From positions 1-5,832 of the forward strand of contig JAUPVD010000094.1 of NCBI GenBank assembly GCA_030917225.1: a DNA stretch of 5,832 nt, written 5' to 3'. A program made the translations under genes and the position numbers. Positions 1-5,832 of this stretch are shown here, in pieces. Origin of the DNA: Pseudomonadota bacterium (GTDB taxonomy: Bacteria > Pseudomonadota > Gammaproteobacteria > Burkholderiales > Rhodocyclaceae). The notes beneath the pieces were generated by a model that was not told the DNA's origin, made no database searches, and saw nothing but the letters and a program-made list of their open reading frames with translations. How positions within the stretch are numbered: the stretch's first letter is position 1; every line of letters begins with the position of its first letter.

Positions 1-231
1 CACGATCACCGGATACTGGTTGCGTATCTCGCCGAGAATCTTTGCCGCATTGCTGTCGGGCAGCTTGAAGTCGAGGATGATCGCACTGGGTTCGATCTCG
101 CTGAGCTTCTGCTGGGCTTCCGACCAGGAACCGGCGCCGATGGTGGTAAAGCCCATGGCCTCGATCTGCCGGCGCAGCAAGCCGTTGAATACGGCATCGT
201 CATCGACGACCAGCAATGTCTTCTTTTTCAT
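1..231 (-). CDS. Response regulator, receiver domain (partial, C-terminal part outside window)
   Basis: Only the first 77 residues are present; the gene runs off the left edge. The sequence begins MKKKTLLVVDDDAVFNGLLR, with the acidic pocket at D10-D11-D12. It continues to IILDFKLPDS, where D54 sits at the usual phospho-acceptor position at the end of strand 3. It is a CheY-like receiver that should take phosphate from the kinase encoded just upstream. The start codon at 231 overlaps the kinase stop in an ATGA arrangement, which implies translational coupling; no strong ribosome binding site of its own is seen. The output domain is not visible. Because the kinase has an NtrB/ZraS-like core, a sigma-54 activator of the NtrC type is plausible, but a short ActR/RegA-type regulator is equally possible. 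Receiver identity is secure; the output is unknown. Confidence 0.92.
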   Translation of the reverse strand, partial: MKKKTLLVVDDDAVFNGLLRRQIEAMGFTTIGAGSWSEAQQKLSEIEPSAIILDFKLPDSNAAKILGEIRNQYPVIV

Positions 232-2090
232 GGGTTGTTTTCCAGTGAGCCTTCGGCGAGCGGGAGGTGCAGGGTGAATGTCGAGCCCAGGCCGGGTGCG
301 CTGGAGACGGTGATCGTTCCGCCCATGCGCTCGACGAAGTTCTTGACGATGGTCAGGCCCAGGCCGGTACCGGCAATGCGGTCGGCGCGATGGCTGAAGA
401 AGGGGTCGAAAATGTGTTCGACGGTTTCTGCCGCCATGCCGACGCCGTTGTCGGTGATCTGGACCTGCGCTTGGTCACCCTCACACACCAGCCGTGCATG
501 TAGCGTCCCGCCTTGAGGCATCGCGTGGTGCGCGTTCTGCACAAGATTGAGAAAGATCATGCGCAGTTCTGCCTCGTCAGCAAACAGGCGCAGTGGTAGT
601 TCTGGTAGTTCGGCCTGCTGGACGATGCCACGCGCATGTGCGTCGAATTCAAGCAGGCGAAGTGTGTCGGAGAGAGCCTCGTTGATCACGACCAGCTGGA
701 GGCTGCCGGAGGGCGGCCTGGCCAGTAGCAGCAGTCGGCGCGTTACCGCGATGCAGTTGTCAATCTCCTGATCGATCAGGCTCATGTAGTCGATGATCTG
801 CTCAGGCGAAATGCGCCCTTCGCGCACCTCGCGTAGCAGGCCTTGCACGCCGAGGCGAACCGACCCGAGCGGGTTGTGGATCTCGTGGGCGATGCCGGCG
901 GCGAGTACCCCCAGTTCGGACAGGCGCTGTTCGTGCGAGATGCGTACGGACTGGCCAAGGTCGCGCACCGATTCGACGATGTAGCGCGTCCGCCCGGCAG
1001 CGGCGTCAAGCTCGATAACCATGGCGTGGACTTCCGCCGGGAACTGGCTGCCATCGGCACGCTGGTGATGGTGCACGAACTTCATCGGCGCGCCGCAGGA
1101 TTTGAGTTCGGCGAGCGGACAGACCACCATGGTCGGCACGCAGGGCGTCGTCCGGCTGTGGCTGCTGTGGTGACAGGGCCGTCCGATGACCTCGTCAACC
1201 GGCCGGCCGACTTGTTCGCAGAATGCGCGGTTGGCGAGCACCACCTCCATGTTGTCGACACGAATGACGCGTACGCCGTCAGGCAGGCCGTCAACAACGT
1301 CCTGCAGGTAGGCTTCATGGGCGCGTACGCGTGTCATCTGCACCTCAAGCCGCTCCGCCATGCGGTTGAAGCTACTGCCGAGTCGGGCAAGTTCATCGTC
1401 GCCCTCCAGATGCACGCGCTCGCCGAGCCGTCCCTGCTCAAGGGCTGCGCTGGCCGCGCTGAGTGCGGCGACCGGCTCAAGCACACGGCGACTGAGTGAT
1501 CGCCACAGCACGGCCATGATCAGCGCCAGCACAATGATGCCGGCGGCAGCAAAGGCGAGCGCGCTGATCCACGACTGTGACCGGATCTCGCCAGCGTCGT
1601 AATCAACGACCAGAATGCCGTTCACCGGATGGCTGGCAAGCTCGCCGTGGCAGGGTACGCAGGCTGGCTGGTTGCGAACCTGATTGACCGAGCGCAGCAC
1701 CTCGACTCCCGCGTCGTCGCGGAATTCTGCCGTCGGCGGCGTATCGGTGGCTGCAGAAAGCCCAGGGAACTTGATACCGATCCTGTCGGACGGTGAAGCG
1801 AAACGCACTTCGCCCTGCGGGTTGAGGATCATTACGCCGCGAATGCCCGGCTGGCTGCCGAGACGGGTGACGATGTCGGCAAGTCCGGGTACGTCGCGCT
1901 TGAGCATGGCGTTTTCGAGGGCGGCCTGCAGCAGCAGGTTGAAGCCGAGCGAAGCGCGGCTCCGCTCGTTAACCATCTGACTCCGGTAGGCGGTCAGGAA
2001 GACGACGAGCAGCAACGCGGAGAGCAGGCTGGCAGCGAGCAGCAGGCGGATCAGGATGTGACGTTTGAGCGGCGAAATCGCGTCAGTCAT
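228..2090 (-). CDS. Membrane sensor histidine kinase with periplasmic heme c motif, HAMP and Cys-rich PAS
   Basis: This 620-residue kinase probably senses redox state or a gas ligand and phosphorylates the adjacent receiver protein. Segments in order: membrane helix about 12-34; periplasmic region about 35-175 with a single CVPCH motif (C144, C147, H148), the covalent heme c signature; second helix about 176-197; HAMP about 198-250; PAS about 257-375 with C306, H311, C317, C324 and C332. The dimerisation region carries the phospho-histidine H402 in AGIAHEIHNPLGS. The ATPase domain shows the N box (NLVQNAHHAM, 515-524), G1 (DNGVGM, 547-552), F box (FDPFF, 561-565) and G2 (GTGLGL, 574-579). The start at 2090 is the first possible one: an in-frame TAG lies 12 bases upstream, and the next internal Met (39) would delete the first helix. 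No clear Shine-Dalgarno precedes it. Kinase function is certain; heme attachment is inferred from the motif and its predicted periplasmic location. Confidence 0.95.
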   Translation of the reverse strand: MTDAISPLKRHILIRLLLAASLLSALLLVVFLTAYRSQMVNERSRASLGFNLLLQAALENAMLKRDVPGLADIVTRLGSQPGIRGVMILNPQGEVRFASPSDRIGIKFPGLSAATDTPPTAEFRDDAGVEVLRSVNQVRNQPACVPCHGELASHPVNGILVVDYDAGEIRSQSWISALAFAAAGIIVLALIMAVLWRSLSRRVLEPVAALSAASAALEQGRLGERVHLEGDDELARLGSSFNRMAERLEVQMTRVRAHEAYLQDVVDGLPDGVRVIRVDNMEVVLANRAFCEQVGRPVDEVIGRPCHHSSHSRTTPCVPTMVVCPLAELKSCGAPMKFVHHHQRADGSQFPAEVHAMVIELDAAAGRTRYIVESVRDLGQSVRISHEQRLSELGVLAAGIAHEIHNPLGSVRLGVQGLLREVREGRISPEQIIDYMSLIDQEIDNCIAVTRRLLLLARPPSGSLQLVVINEALSDTLRLLEFDAHARGIVQQAELPELPLRLFADEAELRMIFLNLVQNAHHAMPQGGTLHARLVCEGDQAQVQITDNGVGMAAETVEHIFDPFFSHRADRIAGTGLGLTIVKNFVERMGGTITVSSAPGLGSTFTLHLPLAEGSLENNP

Positions 2091-2189
2091 CTTATGATTC
2101 TAGCAGCTTGCTGAAGCTTTCCTGTTCGCGTGACGCTGTCCGGACTATCGGTTTGTACCATTCGTTTCCATTGATTTCCGGCCGCCACT
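2091..2189. other. 99-base intergenic gap between hemerythrin-like gene and kinase gene
   Basis: This is the only gap over 30 bases in the window, so it is the natural place for a separate promoter driving the two-component genes or for a partial transcription stop. What is visible is weak. There is a 5-bp hairpin (AGCTT/AAGCT, 4-base loop, 2105-2118) without a T-tract, an 8-base palindrome GTCCGGAC (2138-2145), and a minus-strand TAGAAT (2102-2097) that resembles a -10 box but has no matching -35 box. No site is claimed with confidence. Confidence 0.4.
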
Positions 2190-2594
2190 TCACGTCACGG
2201 AGGTGGCTGCCAGGCGCCGTTCAAACAAGGCGCGAAACTTGTTGGCGGCGCCGATGATATGTCCGTTCCACCAGAGCGTCAGAAAGGTCTGCAGTTCGGC
2301 TCTATCGAAGTTTTCTGTCGTAAGAATTTCGGAAGTGAGGAAATTGAATTCTTCCTGTTCACACCGGAGCTCTTCGAGTTCAGGGCTATCGCCAAGCTCA
2401 AGCAGCGCTTCCTCCCACGCGAAGTGCTGGGTTGTGCGCGCCAGCAGCGATTCCAGCATTTCGTCAAATTTTCTGTTGCTTTCATTGAGGCACTCCGCCA
2501 GTGCATTGCATTGGTCCAGAATGCTTCGGTTTTTCTCGTCGACGATATCGCTCCCTGCGCTGTAGCAAGTGTCCCATTGCAGCTGGTTCGGCAT
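2190..2594 (-). CDS. Hemerythrin-like protein with most di-iron ligands lost
   Basis: The 134-residue protein has the length and helix pattern of single-domain bacteriohemerythrins, which bind O2 at a di-iron site held by five His, one Glu and one Asp. Family landmarks are visible: W7 near the N-terminus, IVDEKNRSIL where IxDxQHKxL is usual, HFAWEEALL, and WWNGHI near the C-terminus. Aligned by eye to Methylococcus hemerythrin, three ligands remain (H57, E61, H112). The other four are replaced: N22 for the first His, L76 and Q80 for the HxxxH pair, and A117 for Asp. A normal oxygen-binding di-iron centre is therefore unlikely. It may have become a structural, regulatory or altered-metal protein. 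No signal peptide is seen, so it is probably cytoplasmic. The start is supported by AGGAG 7 bases upstream; the gene follows the preceding stop by 24 bases, consistent with cotranscription. Confidence 0.8.
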   Translation of the reverse strand: MPNQLQWDTCYSAGSDIVDEKNRSILDQCNALAECLNESNRKFDEMLESLLARTTQHFAWEEALLELGDSPELEELRCEQEEFNFLTSEILTTENFDRAELQTFLTLWWNGHIIGAANKFRALFERRLAATSVT

Positions 2595-2601
2595 TTTCTG
2601 T

Positions 2602-2606
2602 CTCCT
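2602..2606 (-). promoter_or_regulatory. Ribosome binding site of the hemerythrin-like gene
   Basis: AGGAG on the minus strand lies 7 bases before the ATG at 2594, fixing that start. It lies in the 24-base gap after the previous stop codon. Confidence 0.75.
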
Positions 2607-2618
2607 GTCGTGGGGGGG

Positions 2619-3041
2619 CTAGAAACCCAGGGCCTCGACCACAGCGACGAGGTCGGCAAAGCTGGCTGCTTCCAGTTTCTCTGCGAGTTCGTCCTTGACC
2701 AGCCCGTCTGCCTCGAACCGGGTCATGCGGACTTCAAAAGGCAGTTCGCGGATCTCCAGCGGTGACATGAATCCGATGTGGCAGATGTGGGCGATGCACT
2801 GGCGTTCCGGTTCGGATAGCTTGAGGCCGTGTGCGCGAAGGATCTCGAGGTAGCGCTCCGCGGTGCGGTTGAGCCGGCCACTCACCTCCATGGTGTTCTT
2901 CTCGCTGTTTGTGAGAATGGCCAGGGGCGGCCCGAAGAAGATGCTGGTCTTGCCGATGCGCCGCGTCCGGCTCTCAGGCGTCAGCGCCGGCGCGAGCTGT
3001 ATTTCGTCGCCTGCGAACGCTTCCTGGTTGGTGTCGGACAT
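2619..3041 (-). CDS. Conserved-looking small protein of unknown function
   Basis: I do not recognise this 140-residue protein. The frame is open further upstream, but ATG at 3041 is preferred because AGGAG sits 9 bases before it; the upstream extension would overlap the end of the cytochrome gene. Residues 1-25 look disordered and acidic. Residues about 49-90 (starting NTMEVSGRLNRTAERYLEIL) read as a short strand followed by two helices, loosely like a ribbon-helix-helix fold. The C-terminal part is predicted helical and acidic. There is no signal peptide or membrane segment, so a cytoplasmic location is expected. It contains C82 and C87-H88, formally a CX4CH spacing, but heme c attachment is unlikely in the cytoplasm. 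It lies 25 bases after the cytochrome stop and 24 before the hemerythrin-like start, so it is probably part of the same transcript. A regulatory or accessory role is only a guess. Confidence 0.75.
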   Translation of the reverse strand: MSDTNQEAFAGDEIQLAPALTPESRTRRIGKTSIFFGPPLAILTNSEKNTMEVSGRLNRTAERYLEILRAHGLKLSEPERQCIAHICHIGFMSPLEIRELPFEVRMTRFEADGLVKDELAEKLEAASFADLVAVVEALGF

Positions 3042-3050
3042 CGGTGAAAT

Positions 3051-3055
3051 CTCCT
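3051..3055 (-). promoter_or_regulatory. Ribosome binding site selecting the start at 3041
   Basis: AGGAG on the minus strand is 9 bases upstream of ATG at 3041. It argues against the longer open frame starting at 3095, which would run 29 bases into the cytochrome gene. Confidence 0.7.
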
Positions 3056-3066
3056 GGTCGATGCCG

Positions 3067-3855
3067 TCAGTGCGGAATCGCGTGCTGCTTCTCATGCTTC
3101 GCGTCCTTCATGCCGAACGGTAGCTGCGGCGGCGGTTCCGGCTGAAGCTGAGTGAAGCCGCGCTGATGCGCACCATTCTGGACGTCGTGCGGGTTATGGC
3201 ATTCGGTGCAGACGAACCAGCGCTTCTTGCCGGTGCTGGCAAATTCGCCGATGCGCTTGCCGTGAATCCCATCGCGCCAGTCGCGCAGCTTGTCGCCGTG
3301 GCATTTTCCGCACAGCTGTTGCGGCTGGTCGAAGCTGACCGTGTCGCCGAAGTGATCTACCAGCTTGTCGCGTTTGGTCGGGTGATGGCAGTCGAGGCAC
3401 CAGATGCGGCCGCGCCCGTGCTGCAGGTCCTTCACTTCTGGAACCATTGCCTCCATGGTCGGAATCGGCACCGGCTTCTTGTGCTTAGGGAAACCGGGCG
3501 GCGTCACCCCGTTATGGCAGGCCATCGTGCATGTCGGCACCAGATTGAGCTTCTCCGTGCGTGGTTTGACGACCGCATTTCCCAACGGGGTCTTGTCGAC
3601 CAGCGGCATCTTGCCCATCGGCACAGTGCCCTCGTAGGGATCGCCATACCAGAGCACGGCATCGGTTGTCGGCGAACACCTGACGTTCAGCAGCCCGGGC
3701 TTGAGTTCGCGCTGGGTAATTTCCGAAGCGCCTTTACGGCTTTCGAAGCAGACCTTTTCTTTGGCTTCCTGCTTCCCCGTGTCCTGTGCCGTTGCAGGAG
3801 CGGCCATGCTGCAAGAGAACGCGAGAATCATCGTGTGGAATGCGAGTCTGTTCAT
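3067..3855 (-). CDS. Periplasmic tetraheme cytochrome c (c3/c7-like), one CX3CH site
   Basis: The 262-residue protein begins with a Sec signal peptide (MNRLAFHTMILAFSCSMAAP, then ATA-QD, likely cut after residue 23). Three standard heme c sites are present: C153/C156-H157 (CLDCH), C182/C185-H186 (CGKCH) and C216/C219-H220 (CTECH). A fourth, C109/C113-H114 (CTMACH), has three residues between the cysteines instead of two. Spare histidines (for example H125, H146, H158, H168, H198, H223) could give bis-His ligation. A heme-free stretch, about 24-100, has two extra cysteines, C36 and C60, that could form a disulfide. The C-terminal tail is Pro- and His-rich. ATG at 3855 is chosen for the signal peptide and the GAGG 8 bases upstream; the frame is open further upstream, but only inside the preceding gene. 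Placed directly after the FeS and NrfD-type genes, it is the likely periplasmic electron carrier of that complex. Exact family name uncertain. Confidence 0.9.
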   Translation of the reverse strand: MNRLAFHTMILAFSCSMAAPATAQDTGKQEAKEKVCFESRKGASEITQRELKPGLLNVRCSPTTDAVLWYGDPYEGTVPMGKMPLVDKTPLGNAVVKPRTEKLNLVPTCTMACHNGVTPPGFPKHKKPVPIPTMEAMVPEVKDLQHGRGRIWCLDCHHPTKRDKLVDHFGDTVSFDQPQQLCGKCHGDKLRDWRDGIHGKRIGEFASTGKKRWFVCTECHNPHDVQNGAHQRGFTQLQPEPPPQLPFGMKDAKHEKQHAIPH

Positions 3856-3863
3856 GGTCGTCG

Positions 3864-3867
3864 CCTC
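3864..3867 (-). promoter_or_regulatory. Ribosome binding site of the cytochrome gene
   Basis: GAGG on the minus strand, 8 bases before ATG 3855 and within the 14-base gap after the membrane subunit stop. It helps reject the much longer open frame that continues upstream through the membrane subunit gene. Confidence 0.65.
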
Positions 3868-3869
3868 AT

Positions 3870-5093
3870 TCAAGACGGCACGGCCTGCCGGCCGGCGTAG
3901 CTGATCTCGCCTTGCAGGATGCCGATGGCACCCTTGAGCAGGATGGTCAGGATGAAAAATCCGGCAGCCCAGATGCCTATGGTCATCAGCCATTCGACAA
4001 AGGTCGGGAAGTACTCGGTCACCTCGCCGATAGGGGAGGGTATGAAGCCCGGAACGATCAGGCCCATTCCCTTTTCGATCCAGATGCCGGAAAAGGCCAT
4101 GACGCACGGGATCGGAAGCAACCTGGCGTTGTTGCGTACCGCCGGGATCAGGAACAGCACGAAGGCGACGATCATCAGCGTGATGGCGCTCCAGAACCAC
4201 GGCACCAGGCCGGTGAGTCCGTGCAGGCCGAACATCAGGTAGTAGAGGCCGTTGGCGTGCTCGGTGCGGGCATAGAACTCGACCACGATTTCCGACATCG
4301 TCAGGAAGAGCGCGATGCCGAGGCACCAGGTAATGATGGTGGCCAGCAGGCTGATGGCGCTGTCCTCGACCCACATCTTCGTGTTCCGCCGAATGATCAG
4401 GAAGGCCAGGATGATCAGGCACGGGCCTGCCGCGAACGCCGTTGCGATAAAGCGGATGGGCATCATGCTGTGGAACCACATCGGACGCGCCGGCATCGTC
4501 GCGATAAGAAAGGCGGTAACGGTGTGGATGCTGAGCGCCCAGGCGATGGTGATGAACACCAGCGGGATGAAGAAGCGTCGGTTGATCTGGCCGCCGACAT
4601 ACTTCACATAGAGATAGTAGAAGCCGCAGATGAAGTTCAGCACCAGGTAGCCGATGAGCACCAGCACGTCCCAGCCCAGCATCGAGTGCGGGAAGTTGTA
4701 GATGCCGACGAACGGAAGCATGTGCCAGAGCCGGTCGGGGCGACCCATGTGGGCGAGGACGAACAGGTTGACCATGATCACGGCCGCGATGGCCAGCATC
4801 TCGCCGAGCACGGTCACCTTGTGCATGCCCTCGTGGTGGTAGACGTAGGCCGGAAAGACGATGGTCACCGCTCCGGCAGCAACACCGACGAGGAAGACGA
4901 GATTGGCGAAATAGAGGCCGTCATGGATCTGGCTGGTCATCCCGGTGACGATCAGCCCCTCGGTGTTCTGCAGGTAGAACACATACATCATCCCGACGAT
5001 GAGCACGGAGAGGAAGCCCATCCAGGCATAGAACTTCGTGCTGCCTTTGAGAACGTAACGGACGTAGTCGGTGGCAAAGCTGATCAGTCGCAC
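3870..5093 (-). CDS. NrfD/PsrC/DsrP-type integral membrane quinone-interacting subunit
   Basis: The 407-residue protein is strongly hydrophobic with about ten membrane helices (roughly 20-41, 59-83, 95-115, 137-162, 174-198, 211-234, 248-272, 298-318, 326-340, 366-388). Members of the NrfD superfamily anchor a ferredoxin-like subunit and exchange electrons with quinol or quinone. Motifs in keeping with the longer DsrP/HmcC-like branch are GRPDRLWHM (117-125), IEKGMGLIVPGFIPSPIGE (339-357) and a charged EIVVEFY segment (268-274). Translation starts at GTG 5093, supported by AGGAGG 5 bases upstream that overlaps the stop codon of the FeS subunit gene. Together with the FeS protein upstream and the multiheme cytochrome downstream it forms a three-subunit module like PsrBC, DsrOP or Cbc-type complexes. 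Family assignment is strong; the direction of electron flow and the partner enzyme are not determined. Confidence 0.93.
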   Translation of the reverse strand: MRLISFATDYVRYVLKGSTKFYAWMGFLSVLIVGMMYVFYLQNTEGLIVTGMTSQIHDGLYFANLVFLVGVAAGAVTIVFPAYVYHHEGMHKVTVLGEMLAIAAVIMVNLFVLAHMGRPDRLWHMLPFVGIYNFPHSMLGWDVLVLIGYLVLNFICGFYYLYVKYVGGQINRRFFIPLVFITIAWALSIHTVTAFLIATMPARPMWFHSMMPIRFIATAFAAGPCLIILAFLIIRRNTKMWVEDSAISLLATIITWCLGIALFLTMSEIVVEFYARTEHANGLYYLMFGLHGLTGLVPWFWSAITLMIVAFVLFLIPAVRNNARLLPIPCVMAFSGIWIEKGMGLIVPGFIPSPIGEVTEYFPTFVEWLMTIGIWAAGFFILTILLKGAIGILQGEISYAGRQAVPS

Positions 5094-5098
5094 GGCCG

Positions 5099-5104
5099 CC
5101 TCCT
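5099..5104 (-). promoter_or_regulatory. Strong ribosome binding site before a GTG start
   Basis: AGGAGG on the minus strand, 5 bases before GTG 5093. Its first base is the T/A-pair position shared with the FeS gene stop (TGA at 5106-5104), giving the string TGAGGAGG, a layout that favours coupled translation of the two subunits. Confidence 0.8.
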
Positions 5105-5832
5105 CAATCGTAGAAGTAGAAGAACTTGGGGAAGGTGTTGAGCTCCGCCTTGAGGCGGAACACGTTCTTGCGGGCCAGGATGAGGCTCACTTCACTTTCC
5201 GGATCGAGCAGGTTGCCGAACTTGCGGGCGCCGACCGGGCAGACTTCGACGCAGGCCGGGTAGCGCCCTTGCCGGGTGCGCTGCAGGCACCAGTGGCACT
5301 TTTCCACGACGCCGCGCATGCGTGGCCGATTGCCCAGATAGTGCGTCACCGGATTCATCTCGTCCTTCGGCAGGACCGGCTTGGCGACGTTCATGCGGCG
5401 CGCCCAGTAGGGACACGCGCCCATGCACATGCGACAGCCGATGCACCAGTTGTAGTCGATCACTACCGGGCCGTCGGCCTCTCGGTAGGTCGTGCGTACC
5501 GGGCAAACCTTGACGCAGGGCGGCTTTTCGCACTGCATGCAGGCGATCGGCATGTAGGTCGCATCCTTCTCGGGGACAGCCTCCGGCGTGTAGTGATACT
5601 GGCCTTCGAGAACCTGTCCGACGGGCGTGTAGGCGTTGCCGCCGACCTGGATGCCGAGCCCTTCGGGGTAGCCGTGGTCCATCTTCTCCTGCGCAAAGCC
5701 GCCGCGTTCCATCCGCAGTACCTGTATCCATTCGATGCGCTCGCCGGGGCGGCTGCCACGCGACTGGTTGTTTTCCTCGACGCAGGCCTTGACGCATCGT
5801 CGGCAGCCAATGCACTTTCTGACGTTGAGTGC
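5104..5832 (-). CDS. 4Fe-4S ferredoxin-like electron transfer subunit (NrfC/PsrB/DsrO type), N-terminus outside window
   Basis: The frame is open to the right edge, giving 242 residues of a gene whose start lies beyond 5832; the internal Met at 5712 is not the true start because the first cluster motif lies before it. Sixteen cysteines fall into four groups (window numbering): C7, C10, C13, C17 (CIGCRRCVKAC); C98, C101, C106, C110 (CMQCEKPPCVKVC); C130, C133, C136, C140 (CIGCRMCMGAC); and C179, C182, C194, C198 (CHWC ... CVEVC). This is the full four-cubane set of the NrfC/PsrB/DsrO family, which wires a NrfD-type membrane protein to a redox partner. The end, RLKAELNTFPKFFYFYD, resembles the usual family terminus. 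Many relatives carry a Tat signal, but this part is missing, so cellular side cannot be judged. It is separated from the membrane subunit by 10 bases. Confidence 0.94.
   Translation of the reverse strand, partial: ALNVRKCIGCRRCVKACVEENNQSRGSRPGERIEWIQVLRMERGGFAQEKMDHGYPEGLGIQVGGNAYTPVGQVLEGQYHYTPEAVPEKDATYMPIACMQCEKPPCVKVCPVRTTYREADGPVVIDYNWCIGCRMCMGACPYWARRMNVAKPVLPKDEMNPVTHYLGNRPRMRGVVEKCHWCLQRTRQGRYPACVEVCPVGARKFGNLLDPESEVSLILARKNVFRLKAELNTFPKFFYFYD

Noticed and set aside
767..780. 14-base perfect palindrome CCTGATCGATCAGG as an operator
   Set aside because: It lies deep inside the kinase coding region and encodes an ordinary DQEID-type stretch; nothing suggests a regulatory role.
843..1499. 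Open frame of 218 codons on the plus strand
   Set aside because: It is antisense to the PAS and HAMP region of the kinase, which has clear domain motifs. No recognisable domain or ribosome binding site supports the plus-strand reading.
2097..2102. TAGAAT as a sigma-70 -10 box for the kinase gene
   Set aside because: The sequence 17 bases upstream is ACAGGA, a poor -35 box, and the start of transcription would fall at the ATG itself. Kept only as a weak possibility.
2105..2118. Hairpin AGCTT/AAGCT as a terminator after the hemerythrin-like gene
   Set aside because: The stem is only 5 bp, A+T-containing, and has no following T-tract on the minus strand.
2778..2798. CX4CH string in the 140-residue protein as a heme c site
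   Set aside because: CX4CH binds heme in some cytochromes c3, but this protein has no signal peptide, and the string lies in a predicted helix. Chance spacing is more likely.
3856..4479. Upstream extension of the cytochrome frame, giving a 470-residue protein
   Set aside because: The extra part overlaps the membrane subunit gene in another frame and reads as low-complexity Arg/His/Pro-rich sequence. The start at 3855 has a signal peptide and a ribosome binding site.
3786..5141. Long open frame on the plus strand, 451 codons
   Set aside because: It lies opposite the membrane subunit and cytochrome genes. Its translation is a low-complexity run rich in His, Asp, Glu and Arg, the usual antisense shadow of a high-G+C hydrophobic gene.

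Overview
The window is a single co-directional block. All seven coding regions lie on the minus strand and are transcribed from the right edge (5832) to the left edge (1). G+C is high, coding density is near total, and the proteins belong to anaerobic or facultative respiratory families. This points to a respiring proteobacterium, perhaps a betaproteobacterium of the Rhodocyclales type. That placement is an inference from style and gene content, not from a phylogenetic marker.

In transcription order, the right half (5832 to 3067) encodes a quinone-linked electron-transfer module. It starts with a four-cluster ferredoxin-like subunit (cut at its N-terminus by the window edge). Next comes a polytopic NrfD/PsrC/DsrP-type membrane subunit that begins with GTG behind a strong ribosome binding site. 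Last is an exported multiheme cytochrome c with three CXXCH sites and one unusual CX3CH site. Gaps of 10 and 14 bases suggest one transcript and one complex. The likely role is electron exchange between the membrane quinone pool and periplasmic or membrane-bound redox partners. No catalytic subunit is visible here, so the terminal substrate cannot be read from this window.

The middle (3041 to 2190) holds two small, probably cytoplasmic proteins in the same run: a 140-residue protein I do not recognise, and a 134-residue hemerythrin-fold protein that has lost four of the seven canonical di-iron ligands.

After a 99-base gap, the left end (2090 to 1) encodes a two-component system. The membrane histidine kinase has a CVPCH heme c site in its periplasmic sensor region and a Cys/His-rich PAS domain in the cytoplasm. 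Its stop overlaps the start of a response regulator, of which only 77 residues are in the window. The simplest reading is a redox- or gas-responsive regulatory pair next to the respiratory module it may control. The most notable points are the heme-type sensor kinase, the degenerate hemerythrin, the CX3CH heme site, and the whole assembly of NrfD-type module, non-canonical hemerythrin, unknown protein and heme sensor. No RNA genes, mobile elements, CRISPR arrays or convincing terminators were seen.
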